DNA of 64,000 bases from Thalassia testudinum. Taxonomy: Eukaryota > Streptophyta > Magnoliopsida > Alismatales > Hydrocharitaceae. The stretch covers positions 79,782,001 through 79,846,000 of the forward strand of contig JAZHRO010000002.1 in assembly GCA_037157565.1 (NCBI GenBank), written 5' to 3'. Positions 1-12,435 of this stretch are shown piece after piece; the first letter of the stretch is position 1, and each line of letters begins with the position of its first letter. Both the position numbers and the translations under genes were made by a program. A model generated the notes under the pieces. The model saw nothing but the letters and a program-made list of their open reading frames with translations. It was not told the DNA's origin and made no database searches.

Positions 1-454
1 CCTCTTGGCTGCAGCTTCAGCCACTGCAGGAAGTCGAGGACGACGCCCCAGCACCTTCCTCACGCACAGGCTGTGGTGGCCGTGCACACTCTGGCGAGCC
101 TCCCTAAGCTCGCGACCTCAACCTCCTTTTCACGCCACTCCTTGCTCTTGCTCCCTCTCTCTCGCTTGTTTCTCTCACGGCAGTGGAAAGGAAGGAAGGT
201 GGTGGTGGAGTGGAGAGGAGAGGAGAGGAAGGGGGAGAGGGCTCTTATAGGCAAGGGTTAGGGTTCGGTGAGGGGGAAGGAAAAGAAGAAGAGAGAGAAG
301 GAAAGGTAGTCTGCTCGTTGGTTGCGTGCAGAACCAACTTCGCGTACAGATTTTTCAATTTCCAGATGTTTAGGAAGAGGTCCAGACGTTTGGCTAGACG
401 TCTGACTGACAGTCTAGACGTCTTAAAAGGCTCAAAACAGAATAGGTCTTTACA
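1..454 (-). repeat. Element A 3' LTR, truncated by window edge
   Basis: It is homologous to the last ~460 bases of the LTR at 5395-8049 and ends in TTTACA at 454, directly before the degenerate element tail. Only the U3-side part of the LTR is visible. A TATA-like box on the minus strand is at 242-249. Several CAGACGTC-like motifs are degraded to CAGATG or CAGACA forms. Confidence 0.85.
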
Positions 455-539
455 TCATAACAAACTTAAAGGAAGTTTTGTCCCCGAAACTTGAGCTAGC
501 TATGGTTCGAAAAAAAGAAATATAAAACACATAATAAAC

Positions 540-3500
540 TTAAAGATGACCGAAGTCGGTCCGAAAAGATGTACCCTCAAAAAGCTCTGGGTACCGTTCT
601 CGCATTGCCGCCTCAGGCTCCCAGGTAGCCTCCTCGTACCGCTGGCTCCTCCACAAGACCTTCATCAGGGGTACCTGCTTTCGTCTCAAACTCTGGATGG
701 CTCTGTCTAGTATTTGCACTGGTTTCTCGAGGTAGGTCAGGTTGTCACCCACCTCGACACTCTCATGGCTCAGAACGTGACTGGGATCGGCGACGTAATT
801 CCTGAGGTTGGACACGTGGAACATGCCGTGCACATTAGAAAGCTGGGGAGGAAGGGCAAGTCGGTAAGTAACGGGTCCTACCCGCTCAAGGACCTCAAAG
901 GGCCCCACAAACCTCGACGCAAGCTTCCGCTTCACCCCAAAACGTTGCAGGCCCTTCATGGGCGAAATGTGAAGGAAGACGTGATCCCCAACCTCAAACT
1001 GCACCTCTCTGCGTTTCCGGTCAGTATAACTCTTTTGCTTGCTCCTGACAGTGCGGAGTCATCTGTGAATCTACTCTATCACCTCCTGACTCTGTCGGAT
1101 CAGCCTGGGGTTAGCCTCCCACTTGGTCCCCACCTCAACCCAACTCAAGGGCACAGTATATATCCGTCCGTACGGAGCCTCGTAAGGTGCCATGCTGATG
1201 CTCGAGTGATAGCTGTTATTATATGCAAACTCTACCAAGGGCAAGTGCTCCTCCTAAGAGCCCCTCCAGTCTAGTATACAAGCACACAAAAGGTCCTCAA
1301 GTGTCTGTATAATGCGCTCTGACTGTCTGTCCTTCTGGGGGTGGTATGCAGTACTGAACCTCAACTATGTCCCTAAAGCCAGCTGAAACTCAACCCAAAA
1401 TTGGGAAGTAAAATGGGTATCTTGGTCAGATACAATCTTACGCGGAACTCCGTGCAGGCGTACCACATCATGAATGTACCTCTTTACCAACTGTGCTGGT
1501 CCCAAAGTGACTCGGATCGGCAGGAAACGTGCTGTCTTCATCAACCTGTCCACTATCATTCAGACTGCGTCGTGTCATCATTGGGTAACGGGTAGGCCTA
1601 CCACCAAGTCCATGGTGATGCTCTCCCACTTCCACTCTAGCACAGGAAGTAGCTGCAACGGTCCTGTAGGCCTCTGATGCTCAGCCTTTACCTGCTAGCA
1701 CACCAAACATTGCTGCACGAACTCACCTACATCCCGCTTCATCCCTCTCCACCAAAAGTCATGTCTTAAATCATGATACATCTTCGTGTTCCTGGGATGT
1801 ATGGTGAACATGGACCCATGTGCCTCAGTCGGGAGCTCTCTCAACAACTCCTCGTCCCTGGGAACGCACAAACATCCCTTGATACGCAGCACCTCATCTG
1901 TAAAAGAAAAGTCTCCTGAGTCCCCTGACAGCACTCTGTCTCGCAACGACTGTAGGTACGGATCTGTCATCTATCCTACGATGATGCAGTCTATCAGCTC
2001 TGGTCTCGTCTGTCGTGTAACCGTTACTGCCCCACAATACCCCTGTGACTCTCGGGGTCGCTAACTGCCCAACTCCTCTATAAGTCTCCAACTCTGTGCT
2101 TGTAAACTGGCCAAGTGGGCGGGTGCCTTCTGGCTCAAGGCGTTAGCCACCACGTTGGCCTTCCCTGGATGGTAGGAGATGCTGTAGTCATAGTCCTTCA
2201 GGAGCTCTAACCAACGTATCTGTCTCATGTTAAGCTCTTTCTGATAGAACAAGTACCTGAGGCTCTTATGATCCGTGAAAATCTCAAATGTCTCATCGTA
2301 AAGGTATTGCCTCCATGTTTTCAGCGTGAAGACAACTGCAAGCTCTAAGTCATGGGTAGGGTAGCTATACTCATGGGGCTTCAGTTGCCGCGAAGCGTAA
2401 GCGACAACGTGACCCCGTTGCATGAGCACACACCTTAACCCCTGCAATGAAGTGTCTGTGTAGACCGCAAAGCCACCACTGCTATCTGGGATGGTAAATA
2501 CAGGAGCTGAAGTTAGCCTCTCCTTCAACTCCTGAAAACACGCCTCACAAGCATCTGTCCAAGCAAAGGGCACGTCCTTCCGGGTCAACTGAGTCATAAG
2601 ACGCGCAATTTGTGAGAAACCCCTGATAAATCGCCAGTAGTAACCTGCAGTCCCAAGAAGCTGCGTATTTTTGTCACTGTACGTGGCCTCTCCCACCTGA
2701 GTACGGCCTCAACCTTGGTTGGATTCACAGCCAAACCATCCCCTGAGATCACATGGCCCAAGAAAGTCACCTGCCTCAACCAAAACTCACATTTGCTGTA
2801 TTTGGCATACAACCTGCGTCGTCTCAAAGTGTATAGAATCATTCGTAGGTGCTGTCCATGCTGTGCCTGATCCCGCGAGTAAACAAGCATGTCATCAATA
2901 AATACCACCGCAAACTGATCCAGATACGGTCTAAAAACCTGGTTCATCAAATCCATAAAGGCAGCGGGGGCGTTGGTTAGCCCAAACGACATGACCAAAA
3001 ACTCGTAGTGTCTGTACCGGGTGCGGAAATCTGTCTTGGAGACGTCGGTCTCCTTGATCCTCAACTGGTGGTAGCTTGATCTCAGATTTATCTTGGAGAA
3101 TACCGTAGCACCTCACAACTGGTCAAACAGATCATCAATCTTCAGCAGCGGATGGTTGTTCTTGATGGTAACCCTATTTGGCTGTCTGTAGTCAACACAA
3201 AGGCGCAGGGTACTATCCTTCTTCATAAACAACACAGGGGCTCCCCACGGGGATGCACTGGGCCTCACAAAGCCCTTCTCCAACAAGTCCTGTAACTGTG
3301 ACTTGAGCTCTCGTAGCTCAAGTGGTGCTATCCGGTATGGTGCAGTAGAAATGGAGTTGGTCCCCGGTACCAGTGAGATCTTAAACTCGATCTCACGCTC
3401 AGGCGGTAGTCCTGGCAGCTCCTCTGGAAACACGTCAAGGTACTCACTAACCACCGGAATGCTTTGAAATTCTGCCACGGGGCTGGGCTCTGCCACCACA

Positions 3501-4147
3501 TAGGCTAGAAAGCCCTCACACCCCTAGCTCAAAAGTCTCGCTGCTTGAAGCGCAGATATGCACCTGAAACCTTGGTCCATCGGCTGTCCGTGAAACTCAA
3601 AGGAAGGCATCTCCGGTATGGAGAAGACGATCTTCCTCCCGAAACAGTCTACCAAGGCGTGGTAAGCGGACAACCAATCCATCCCCAGAATCACGTCAAA
3701 ATCCTCCATTGGTATCACCATCAAGTCAACGGGGAGGCTGTGTCCCCCAATACTGACCTCACAGTCTGTGTAGACCTCATCAGCTACAAATAGCTGGCCA
3801 CTTGGACCTTCGATCACAAATGGATCCTCTAACAACACGCAGTCCTGTCCCAAACTGACAGCAAAACTCGCAGCGACAAAAGTGTGTGTGGCGCCAGAAT
3901 AAAAAAGCACGTAAACTAATTTGCCCGAATTGGTAACCATACATACCACCATTAAACCGGATGCCCTGGTGTCTCTGTGTGTCAGAGCGTTGATACTACC
4001 CTCAGCTCTTGGTGTAGAAGAAGCAGTCACACTCTGAGTCGGATGAGTAGCCGCTCGTCGGTACCCTCCCCGTGATTGCTGCCCTCCTTCACGCGCCTGA
4101 GAACCATGACCACCTGCTTGGCTTCTAGCGCTCGATGCGGGGAGCAT
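540..4147 (-). pseudogene. Element A pol: protease-RT-RNase H-integrase-chromodomain, broken
   Basis: Open pieces in order are protease (about 4147-3524), N-terminal RT (3499-3113), RT core (3064-2594), RNase H (2696-2061), integrase zinc-binding region (1970-1695), integrase core (1559-1365) and integrase C terminus with chromodomain (1004-540). The protease motif reads YSGATH, so the catalytic Asp (codon 3899-3901) is lost. RT keeps FIDD near 2891-2905. RNase H shows the YTDTSLQG start and the [10 protein letters not shown] block. The integrase core keeps the VSDQDTHF block. The C terminus (VLWRSQRYEEATWEPE) is the chromodomain hallmark and is intact to its stop. Stops at 3113-3115, 1971-1973 and 1059-1061 coincide with stops in element E. 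Not functional. Confidence 0.88.
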
Positions 4148-5211
4148 CTACTGTACTCCAGCCCTAGACGGGTAGTCCCTCCTGATGTGGCCCGACTAAC
4201 CACACTGGTAGGAGAGGGGGACTTGACTCCCTCCCTTGGTAGGTCCCTGCTGATGGCTGGGCGGGGGTCCAATGTTGACAGTTGGCCCCTGTTGGGGGCC
4301 TCCAAAGGCCATTGACGACCTCGCAAAACGAGACGGCTCTCCCGCGGTGGGTTGGTCTCCTCGTACATCATGACTGCCTCCACCACTCTCGAGAAGGTGG
4401 GTAGCTTTAGGGGCTTGACATACTCCCGAATAGTAGGCCAGATCCCCTCAGTGAACCTCCACAGGCGCTCCTCCGTAGCTACTACTGTCGTAGCAAAACG
4501 TGACAGCTCCAGGGAGTGGGTGCGATATGCGCTAACAATCAACGTCCCTTGGCGGAGAGTGTGGAACTCCTGCCTCCTTTGGTCTTGCCAAATCTACAGG
4601 AAGTACTGTTTGCAGAAGAGGGTCACAAACTGGTCCCACGTCGGCTCTCCCCTCTCTTGGCCTCTAACTACCCTCCACCACCTGTGTTCCGTACTCTCCA
4701 GCTGGTACGTGGCAAAGGCCACGCGGCATTCTACAGGGGGCGAAGGGTGTCAAACACCTTCTCTATCTGCTCCAGCCAGTCCTCTGCCTCAGACAGGTCC
4801 TCATCCCCCTTGAAGGAGGGGGGTTCAGCTTCCGGAACTGTCCGAAAAGCTCGTAGTGCAGCTGTAGTAGGGGGACGGGCACGCCTCAAGGCAGGGAGGA
4901 CTCGTGCTCAGAAGTGTCAGAGTGCGGTGGGGGCGGTGGAGGACCATCCCCTCCCCCTTTTGCTCGTCCAACGCTGCATCGGTCTCTCAGTCCCATAGGG
5001 GACTCCCCTCCACGTCCCTAGGGAGAGCCACCCGTGGAGGCGGGTGGAGCTCCTCTCGTACTATATCCCTGATCAGCTGAGCGAAGTCCTGGGCCTGAAC
5101 GCTTGGGAGAAGTGGCGGGTCAACAGGCACCTCGGGCCCGGCACGTCTGCCCCTCCGACCTCGTCTACGGCCGCGTCCGCGACCCGCCTTGAGAACTCCA
5201 CGATGAGGCAT
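4148..5211 (-). pseudogene. Element A gag, broken
   Basis: The start MPHRG followed by an Arg/Gly-rich stretch (5211 leftwards) matches the start of element E gag (MPRRG...). The capsid part is recognisable from about 4830 to 4330 (motifs such as LWRFTEGI and PLKLPTFSRVVEA) but in several frames with stops; the codon before the IWQD block near 4597 is TAG. The zinc knuckle has lost its first Cys and holds a stop, near 4170-4210, so nucleic-acid binding would be abolished. Gag normally forms the cytoplasmic virus-like particle that packages element RNA. It is dead here. Confidence 0.8.
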
Positions 5212-5376
5212 CTCCTGTAAGGAGACGCGGAAGGCAAAACAAAAGGAGTCAACTCTAACGGACTTCAGTGAAAGGAACTCAGAACAGATGTCAAGTGGTA
5301 CGTTGTGGTGGTTACTCTATTTACATGCACGCGAATTGGTTATTCTAAAGCTAGTTGGTTCATTTCTCGGGACAAC

Positions 5377-5391
5377 CTTACTCTAATACCA
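5377..5391 (-). other. Element A primer-binding site (tRNA-iMet type, mutated)
   Basis: On the minus strand, three bases after the LTR edge, the sequence reads TGGTATTAGAGTAAGG. The standard plant initiator-Met primer site is TGGTATCAGAGC, so two positions are changed. It fixes the element orientation and the inner edge of the 5' LTR. Confidence 0.85.
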
Positions 5392-5394
5392 TCT

Positions 5395-8049
5395 TGTTTC
5401 GACTTGGTTCCCGAATCCCTATAGGACCCGAGATCGGTTTGACTCGACTAATCCCAAGACCTAGCCGTCCAACAAGAAATAACCGAAAAGCAGGAAAATA
5501 AACCACATTCACTATGCAAGGTAACTAATAGTAAAAGCGTATAAGTAGTAAAGGAAGTAAAAGCTGCTAAACAGTACATACCACCACCACAACAGGAAAG
5601 TAGAACAAAACTACAGTAACAGGAATGGACAACGAAGTCTGAAGCTCACTAACAGAAAGGAAGTACAACAACAGTAAGAACTACTACTGTTGAGCTCGAC
5701 TGGGTCCAGCACCCTCTGCAGCCAGTAACTCAGGCTGCTCAACTCCTGGACCTATAAAGAGTTATGAGAAAATGGAGTTAGCGAATGTTGAGTAGAATGG
5801 TAACTAAACTATCTACAACAGTAAAAGCTAATAGATAAATTTATCTTTTCCAATTAATTTATTTCACAAGTAATTCCTTGTCACCTATTGGTTTGCTTTT
5901 AGATTTCTTTCTTGATCTCGCATGTTTCTCGTGGGAACGATCTTGATTGTAGTCTTTAACGAAGAGTAGAAGGCACACGTGGTGCTCTCCTGGTCAGGAA
6001 AGTCCCTCGTGGTAATCCTACACCCAGTCAACCACCCCGGGGTCACAGACAGACGTAGCGGTGACTACGGCACGCACGATAAGCACACGGGTAGCTATTC
6101 CACGCTGGCACGCGGTTAGTCATTTCCGTTAGCGGGTACGTTCAAAGTACAACACGGAATAGTATAGAGCCTAGCCCTCTCAGAAATAGGGGTCTAGTCC
6201 CTCAGAACCAAACAGGGGTCTCGCCCCTCCACAGTCCGCACACCCTCGTCTGACTACCTCGGTTTGTCTAGTAGGCCTAACAAGTCGGTGTACGGTGATT
6301 AGCTGAACCCCAAGCCCCGTGGGGTGGCTAGCTTTCTCCCTACACTAGTAGCTCTCCCCGGTACCGTGTACGCGAGGGCCAACAGAAGTCGGTGTAGAGT
6401 GGCCAATCCTAACCTCGGATCCCAATCCAAGGGTGGCTAGCTCCGCTCTACATAAAAAAGGGGACAGTCACTCTCCTTGGTACCACGTACTCAAGAGCCA
6501 GCACACTTCCCATCCACATTTTCAGACCATTCCCTTCATCAATAGCAGCTCTACTCCTAACTCCCCGTAGGGTTCATACTCATATTCACCATATTATTCC
6601 ATACCAAGTTTTATCATTCACAATTCCATTCTCGTATTATACACATGCCGCTTGTATTTCCACAATTCAACATATGCAACAAGTGATATTACAGGTAGTT
6701 TTCATTTCATATTCTAACAGGCAGCTCATTTTTATTAACAGGCAATTGTTTACAATTCAGCTCATTCATTTATGACTACAATCTCAATCACGCATACAAA
6801 CAGTGCAACTATTTCTCATCCTAGGATTCATGCCACATCCTAGGTTTCTAATTATCTAATTATCGTGACTACTTTCATGTTTTGTAAATAGAACAGGGGA
6901 AACCACTCTACCAGACAATCCGGGAGTACTAGGGGCTCGAACTATAGACTCACGTGCCTCTGCAAGCCCCATACACGTAACAGGTCAAAGTTCTATGCCA
7001 AGGAACATATCACAATGGAATGTTCAGAACAGTATATAAAGGTTTCTAACATGTAGAGGAACTCACAAGGAAATCACATATATTTCGTTTGCGTTAAACG
7101 GACCCCAATCGGACCATAAACAGGTCAAAAACAAGTTTGTAGACTCAAATCAGACATTTGTAACAAAGTCCAGATGTCTTAAAAGTCACTAGGGTCTCAC
7201 CTTAAGTCCCTGTGTCGACCTCAGATGTCCAGGACTCTTCTGCGACCGTCTGGACCCAGCTCTAGATGTTCGACCTATCCTCTGGTTGTCTGGTAAGCTG
7301 TCCAGACTTCCGGAAGGCGTGGGAGGGCGTGTCGCGTGCCTTTCCAAAGCTGCTTCTGCGCACGACAGAGTAGCACAACCCTTTTTAGCCCAACAACTCA
7401 TCTCTGCTGTGCGGCCTGCATGGCCGTAACTGTGAGAAGGACGTACTTACGTGAAAACCCACTTTCAGACGTCCGGTGTCGTCACCAGATGTCCAGCCCG
7501 TCGTCTGGAAGGCACTTCGTATGTCTGATACTGGAAAAACTCTAGTATTAGAATGAGCTCCCACTCTTCTCGCCGTGCTCTGTCGCGGCTCCTCCCTCTT
7601 GGCTGCAGCTTCGGCCGCTGTAGGAAGTCGGGGATGACGCCCCGGCGCTCTCCTCCTCCCGCACGGACCGCGGTAGCCGTGCATACTCCGGCGAGCCTCC
7701 CCGAGCTCGCGACCTTGACCTTCTCCTCTTCACGCTGCTCCTCCTCGCTCTTTCTCCCTCTCTCTCGCTCGTCTCTCTCACAGCAGTGGAGAGGAAGGAA
7801 GGTGGTGGTGGAGTGGAGAGGAGAGGAAGGGGGAGAGGGCTCTTATAGGCACGGGTTAGGGTTCGGTGAGGGGGGAGGAAAAGAAAAGAGAGAAGGAAAG
7901 GTAGTCTGTGTGCTGGCTGCGTGCAGAACCAACTTCGCGTACAGATTTTTCAATTTTCAGACATCTGGGAAGAGGTCCAGACGTTTGGCTAGACGTTTGA
8001 TTGACAGTCCAGACATCTTAAAAGGCTTAAAATAGAACGGGTCTTTACA
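5395..8049 (-). repeat. Element A 5' LTR (2655 bp)
   Basis: It starts TGTTTCGACTTGG (plus-strand reading) and ends TCTTTACA. It shares the family layout: an (A/C)-rich unit near 5450-5700, the stretch with 'cacgtggtgctctcctgg' near 5975, a TAGGATTCATG repeat near 6825, and a region of CAGACGTC-like motifs at 7160-7500 and 7960-8010. No open reading frame of note lies inside; 5395-8049 is otherwise non-coding. Confidence 0.88.
7840..7847 (-). promoter_or_regulatory. TATA-like box in element A 5' LTR
   Basis: The minus strand reads CTATAAGAGC, about 200 bases inside the LTR start (8049). The same box is at 242-249 in the other LTR. The position implies a short U3 and a very long transcribed R-U5 leader. 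The call rests on motif and position only. Confidence 0.5.
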
Positions 8050-8099
8050 GACACCTCTCCAATTACTAAATTAAACTCGATTTGAGTAATTTTATCTCT

Positions 8100-9330
8100 T
8101 GTTGTTAACCTGAGATGGCCATTGTATTAGTTGGATGTCAAGAATGTTTTTCTTTATGGGGACTTGGAAGAAGTTTATATGGCTCAACCACCAGGCTTTG
8201 TAGTTGAGAGGGGGAAGGTTTGCAGGTTAAGGGAAGCTATATATGGACTTAAGCAAAGTCCACGAACCTGGTTCAAATGACTGAGTGTTGCTATTCAACA
8301 GATTGGGTTTCATAGATCCACCTCTAACCACTCTATTTTTATCCGATGGACGTCCTCTGGTATGGTAATCCTTGCAATGTATGTTGATGATATTGTGCTT
8401 ACAGGAAACAACACCAGGGGCATTCATGAGATGACATTTCTTCAGGACACTTTTGTTACTAAGGATCTTGGCAAGTTGCGGTATTTTTTAGGCATAGAAT
8501 GTGCCAGAAATTCTAGAGGAATGTCATTATCTCAAAGGAAATATGTACTTGAATTACTTGCAGAAACTGGGTTAAGTGCTAAGCTGTCTATGGTGCCTGC
8601 ATAACCCCTTCAACGATTACATGAAGAGGAAGACCCTCCTTTTGAGGATAAAGGAAGATACAGGAGCATAGTTGGCAAACTCCTTTATATCACTGTTACT
8701 CGACTAGATATCACCTTTGTAGTTAATAGGGCAAGTGAACATATGGAGAATCTTTGATATAGTCACTGGAATGTAGTGTGTCTTATTCTTCAGTATTTGA
8801 AGGGAAGCACAGAAAAAGGGATATTTGTGAAAACAATAGCCATCTTAATGTCCATGCATACTCTAATGCTGATTATGCAGTTAGCTTGAAGGACAAAAAG
8901 TCTGCAACAGGGTACCCTGCTTTCTTGGTTGGGAACCTCGTCACATGGAAGAGCAAAAGATAGATTGTAGTGTCCAGGTTTAGTGCAGAAGCTAAATACA
9001 AGGGGATGGCCCATACTAGCTGTGAGGTTATGTGACTAGTGAATTTCTTGAAAGATCTTGGTTTTACTACTTCCACTCCAGTGCCAATGTTTTGTGACAA
9101 TTGTTTGGCTACATTCATTACTTTGAATCCAGTCTTTCATGAGCACACTAAGCAGATAGAGGTGGACTGCCATTTTGTACGTGACATGGTCACTTCAGGA
9201 TAGACCTGTACCCCTACGACCACATTTGAACAACAGTTAGCTGATATTTTCACCAAAGCCCTACCCCAAAAATGTCATGAGTTTTTGTGTTCCAAGCTGG
9301 GCATGATAGATATATATGCTCAAGTTTGAG
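8100..9330 (+). pseudogene. Element B: Ty1-copia RT-RNase H, 3' part of pol
   Basis: The plus-strand frame gives the copia RT block [16 protein letters not shown], then [14 protein letters not shown] followed by a TGA at 8278-8280, then the catalytic YVDD (about 8380-8391) and the LGKLRYFLGIE block. RNase H follows (DYAVSLKDKKSATGY, VTWKSKR, FSAEAKYKGMA, and the terminal QLADIFTKALP near 9240-9270). At least five in-frame stops are present. Gag, protease and integrase are absent, so this is a 5'-truncated remnant; its left side is the target side of element A. Confidence 0.88.
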
Positions 9331-9333
9331 GAG

Positions 9334-9535
9334 TGTTAGAGTTATTAGTTTTCTCATATGTAAGGGTGCGTGTTTTAAATTTTAATGTGGCTTCGACTTA
9401 TGATGTAATTTACCTAAAGCCTATCTCTATAAATAGAGACCTAGAGTTTCATTCTTGAATAAGATGTTTTATTCTTCTCTTCCTCTAATATGAAGCATTT
9501 TGCATATCTTTGAGGCCACTTAATTTCTCTCCTTT
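9334..9535 (+). repeat. Element B 3' LTR (start; right end unclear)
   Basis: A purine run (TTTGAGGAG) directly precedes TGTTAGAGTTATTAG at 9334, the normal copia polypurine tract to LTR junction. A TATA-like CTATAAATAGAG lies near 9428. The right edge cannot be fixed because it runs into another copia remnant around 9540. Confidence 0.65.
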
Positions 9536-9589
9536 CATGTCTCTAGGCAATTCTATTAGGGGTTGCAATACATTCATTATTTTCATCAC

Positions 9590-10039
9590 CTATCCCTACA
9601 ACTTCATCTCCATCCTCATCAGATTCAACAATGGGAGTAGGGATGTTGACAACACTTGGTGTCAGATTTTGAGATGAAGAGGAAGAAGGAATGACATCCT
9701 TGTTGACATTAGCATTCTTCTTAAAAAGAGAATGATGATATGAATGCTAATACCTTTTTCCATACATCCTATCTTTACTTTTCATCACTATTATTCTCCC
9801 CGTAATTGTTATTGTCATTATTTCCCATATCATCCCCACTTCCATTATCATTTTTTGACTCATTCTTGCCACCCACATAATCATCACTTCCATCAAAACT
9901 TTGTATTCCAATAAAGCCATAGGTCCTTTCCACTCATAGTGGTCTCACCGCTGAAGAGGGGCCTTGGTAAAATATGAGTCATCATCAAAAAAGGTAACAT
10001 CTTTAGTTACATACTGCATTCCTGTAGTGGGATCAAAAT
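9590..10039 (-). pseudogene. Element C integrase-RT linker fragment
   Basis: On the minus strand from 10039 the sequence reads YFDPTTGMQYVTKDVTFFDDDSYF, the conserved end of copia integrase, followed by the variable acidic/Ser-rich linker. A stop interrupts it after the APLQR text. It continues the integrase ending at 22858 on the far side of D. Confidence 0.75.
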
Positions 10040-10496
10040 ACTTGTGTTGGTATCGCTTCGATCGCTTTTCAAAAACGTGTGTCGTAGTATAGGTGATCAA
10101 AGAAAATCAACATTTAAATTTTTATACTCGAATTAACAGAGAAATTCGAGGTTGTCTCTGGGAGCAAGAAAATATGCAAATATCACTATTGCAATAAGAA
10201 TAGTGTAATAGATGTTCAGGAATAGCAAATATATCTTTGGACAGAAAAATTAGGATAAGAGTAAAAGTGGTGGTTTAAACCACCACAATTAAACCTAATA
10301 TCTAAAACCAAATACCCTCCAATGTTTGAACAGTTCCAGCTATCAAATATTTCACGTTAAGTTCACAGAACCAAGTCAGGCTTTACCCTCAGACGACAAG
10401 TATTAAGCACAGATGCCTTAAACTTATGAAGCCAGTAGAGCGAGGGTGAAGCCTTAGGGGGGAAGCCACAGATCTTAGGTGGCAAAACCTGTGTCC

Positions 10497-10501
10497 CTCC
10501 T
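10497..10501. repeat. Target-site duplication of element E, left copy (CTCCT)
   Basis: CTCCT here matches CTCCT at 21033-21037 exactly, on the two outer edges of the LTRs. It proves E is one complete insertion. Confidence 0.95.
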
Positions 10502-11879
10502 TGTAACGACCCGATTCTCGAGTCCCTACGAGACACGAGAACCGGACCGACTCGACTAATCCCAAGACCTGGTCGTCCAACGAGGAAGTAACCAAAAGAG
10601 CAGTAAAATAAACCACATTCAGCATGAATATAACTAACAGTAAGAAAATACAGCAGTAAGGAAAGAAACCACTACAGTATATACCACCACAACAGTAGCA
10701 CAACATTCATAACATAATATGAACTGCAGGTAAAGAAAAGTACAGCGGTAACAAGAACTACTCACTATAGTGGAACCAAAAAGAGGTACAAGAGAGCAGT
10801 GGTAACTCTACTGGACCCTACTCGGCCCAGCATCCTTTGCAGCCGTTGACCCTGGCTGCTCAACACCTGGTCCTGAAAGGTAACGAGTGTAACACGTCAG
10901 CAAAACGCTGAGTAGAGTGGCAGCTAAACAAAAGAAACAGTAGAGTGTACAGTAGCTGTTATGTTCTGTTACTTTCTTTATTTACGTCTTTCAATTGTCT
11001 CATGGTTTCATTTATTTCTCAGATCCTTCACTTGATCTCGAATGTTCCTCGTGGGAACAATCTTGATTGCAGTCTTTTCCGAACAGTAGAAGTAGCACGT
11101 GGTGCTCTCCTGGCTGGGAGAGTCCCCCATGGTGATCCTACTCTCAGTCAACCACCCCAAGGTCACGGACAGGCGTAACGGTGACTACGGCACGCGCGAT
11201 AAACGCACAGGTAGCTAACCTGCACTGGCACGAGGTCAGTTGTTTCCGTTAACGGGTGCGCCCAAAGCACAGCACGGAACCAGTACAGGGCAGAGCCCTC
11301 TCAGTAACAGGGGTCCAACCCCTCCACAGTAACCAAACAGGGGCCTTGCCCCTCCACAATCCGCGCACCCTCGCCTGACTACCCTGGTTTTCCCAGTGGG
11401 CCTAACAAGTCGGTGTAGGAGGCTAGCAGAACCCGGGGCCCGTGGGGTAGCTAGTACCTCCCTACACTAGTAGCTCTCTTCGGTACTTCGTAAACGAGGG
11501 CCAGCAAGTCGGTACAAAGTGGCCAGTCCTGACCCCGGGTCCCTGGGGCGGCTGGCTCCGCTCTGCATTAAACAGGTACAGGTACTTCCCTTGGTACTAC
11601 GTACCCAAGAGACAGCACACTACCACGTCTTTCTTTCTCAGTTCCATTCCTTTCTCTTTCTAGGAGTTCCACTCCTAATTCCCCGTAGGGTTCCAGTTCT
11701 TTTAACTCAGCACATTCAGGTTTCACCTTTCCAGTTTCACGTTCATACATCCCATATTCTCAGACATGCTCATTTATTCATAACAGGCAGCTGTTAAACC
11801 AATTTACAGGTAGCTATTATTTCCTTTCCACATTTTCCAAGACTGTAGTATTCATATATTCCACTAGTTCTTCCCATCT

Positions 11880-12120
11880 TAGGATTCATGCCATATCCTA
11901 GGATCTATCATACAATCTAGTTTTCCAGCCTTAGGATTCATGCAACACCCTAGGATCTACCATTCATTCTAGTTTCTCATTCCTAGGATTCATGCAACAC
12001 TCTAGGATCTACCATTCATTCTAGTTTCTCATTCCTAGGATTCATGCAACACCCTAGGATCTACCATTATTCTAGTTTCTCATTCCTAGGATTCATGCAA
12101 TGTCCTAGGTTCTATTTATG
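11880..12120. repeat. Tandem TAGGATTCATG...CTAGGATCTA repeat, five units
   Basis: Units of about 52 bp, each with TAGGATTCATG followed by CCTAGGATCTA and a C/T-rich spacer, start near 11880, 11934, 11986, 12038 and 12089. The sister LTR has only three units (19698-19830), so the left LTR gained two or the right lost two after insertion. Confidence 0.85.
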
Positions 12121-12407
12121 GTTCCATAATTTAACAGATTATACTAATAAACTTAAAAGCCACTCTACCGGTTACAACAGGAGTACTGAGGGCGTGGTCG
12201 GGAATCCCGCGTGCCTCCGCAACCCCCGAGACTGCAACAGAACGGGGTCCTATCACAAGGATCAAACACAAGGAGTTTCTCAAAACAGTATACAACTACT
12301 GTAGAAGGGTAGAGGATTTAATTCCGAAGAGCACGCAACTCAAAACGCGGAAAACGGACTCCGAACGGGCCCTAAACGGGTCGAAAACGACGAAACAGTG
12401 CAAAATC

Positions 12408-12435
12408 AGACGTCTGGAACCTCTTCCAGACGTCT
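12408..12435. repeat. Perfect GACGTC hairpin in element E 3' LTR
   Basis: The arm AGACGTCTGGAA, a loop of four bases (CCTC) and the arm TTCCAGACGTCT form a 12-bp perfect stem. The same stem occurs in other family members, for example about 41043-41070 and 60878-60905 (loop CTTC). Confidence 0.9.

Larger units (their letters stand above)
1..8049 (-). mobile_element. Element A: Tekay-like Ty3-gypsy LTR retrotransposon, decayed
   Basis: The order on the minus strand is 5' LTR (5395-8049), primer site, gag, protease, reverse transcriptase, RNase H, integrase, chromodomain, 3' LTR (1-454, cut by the window start). The same LTR text is seen at 1-454 and about 7590-8049. LTR edges are TGT...ACA. 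This gene order with a chromodomain at the integrase C terminus defines chromoviruses, and the RT text matches the Tekay/Del branch. The coding region is broken by many stops and frameshifts. The left target-site copy lies outside the window; the right one would be GACAC at 8050-8054. It is the same family as E, F and L but more diverged. Confidence 0.9.

Noticed and set aside
714..1274. 186-codon plus-strand frame over element A integrase tail
   Set aside because: It is antisense to a well-supported chromodomain and integrase frame; a reading-frame shadow.
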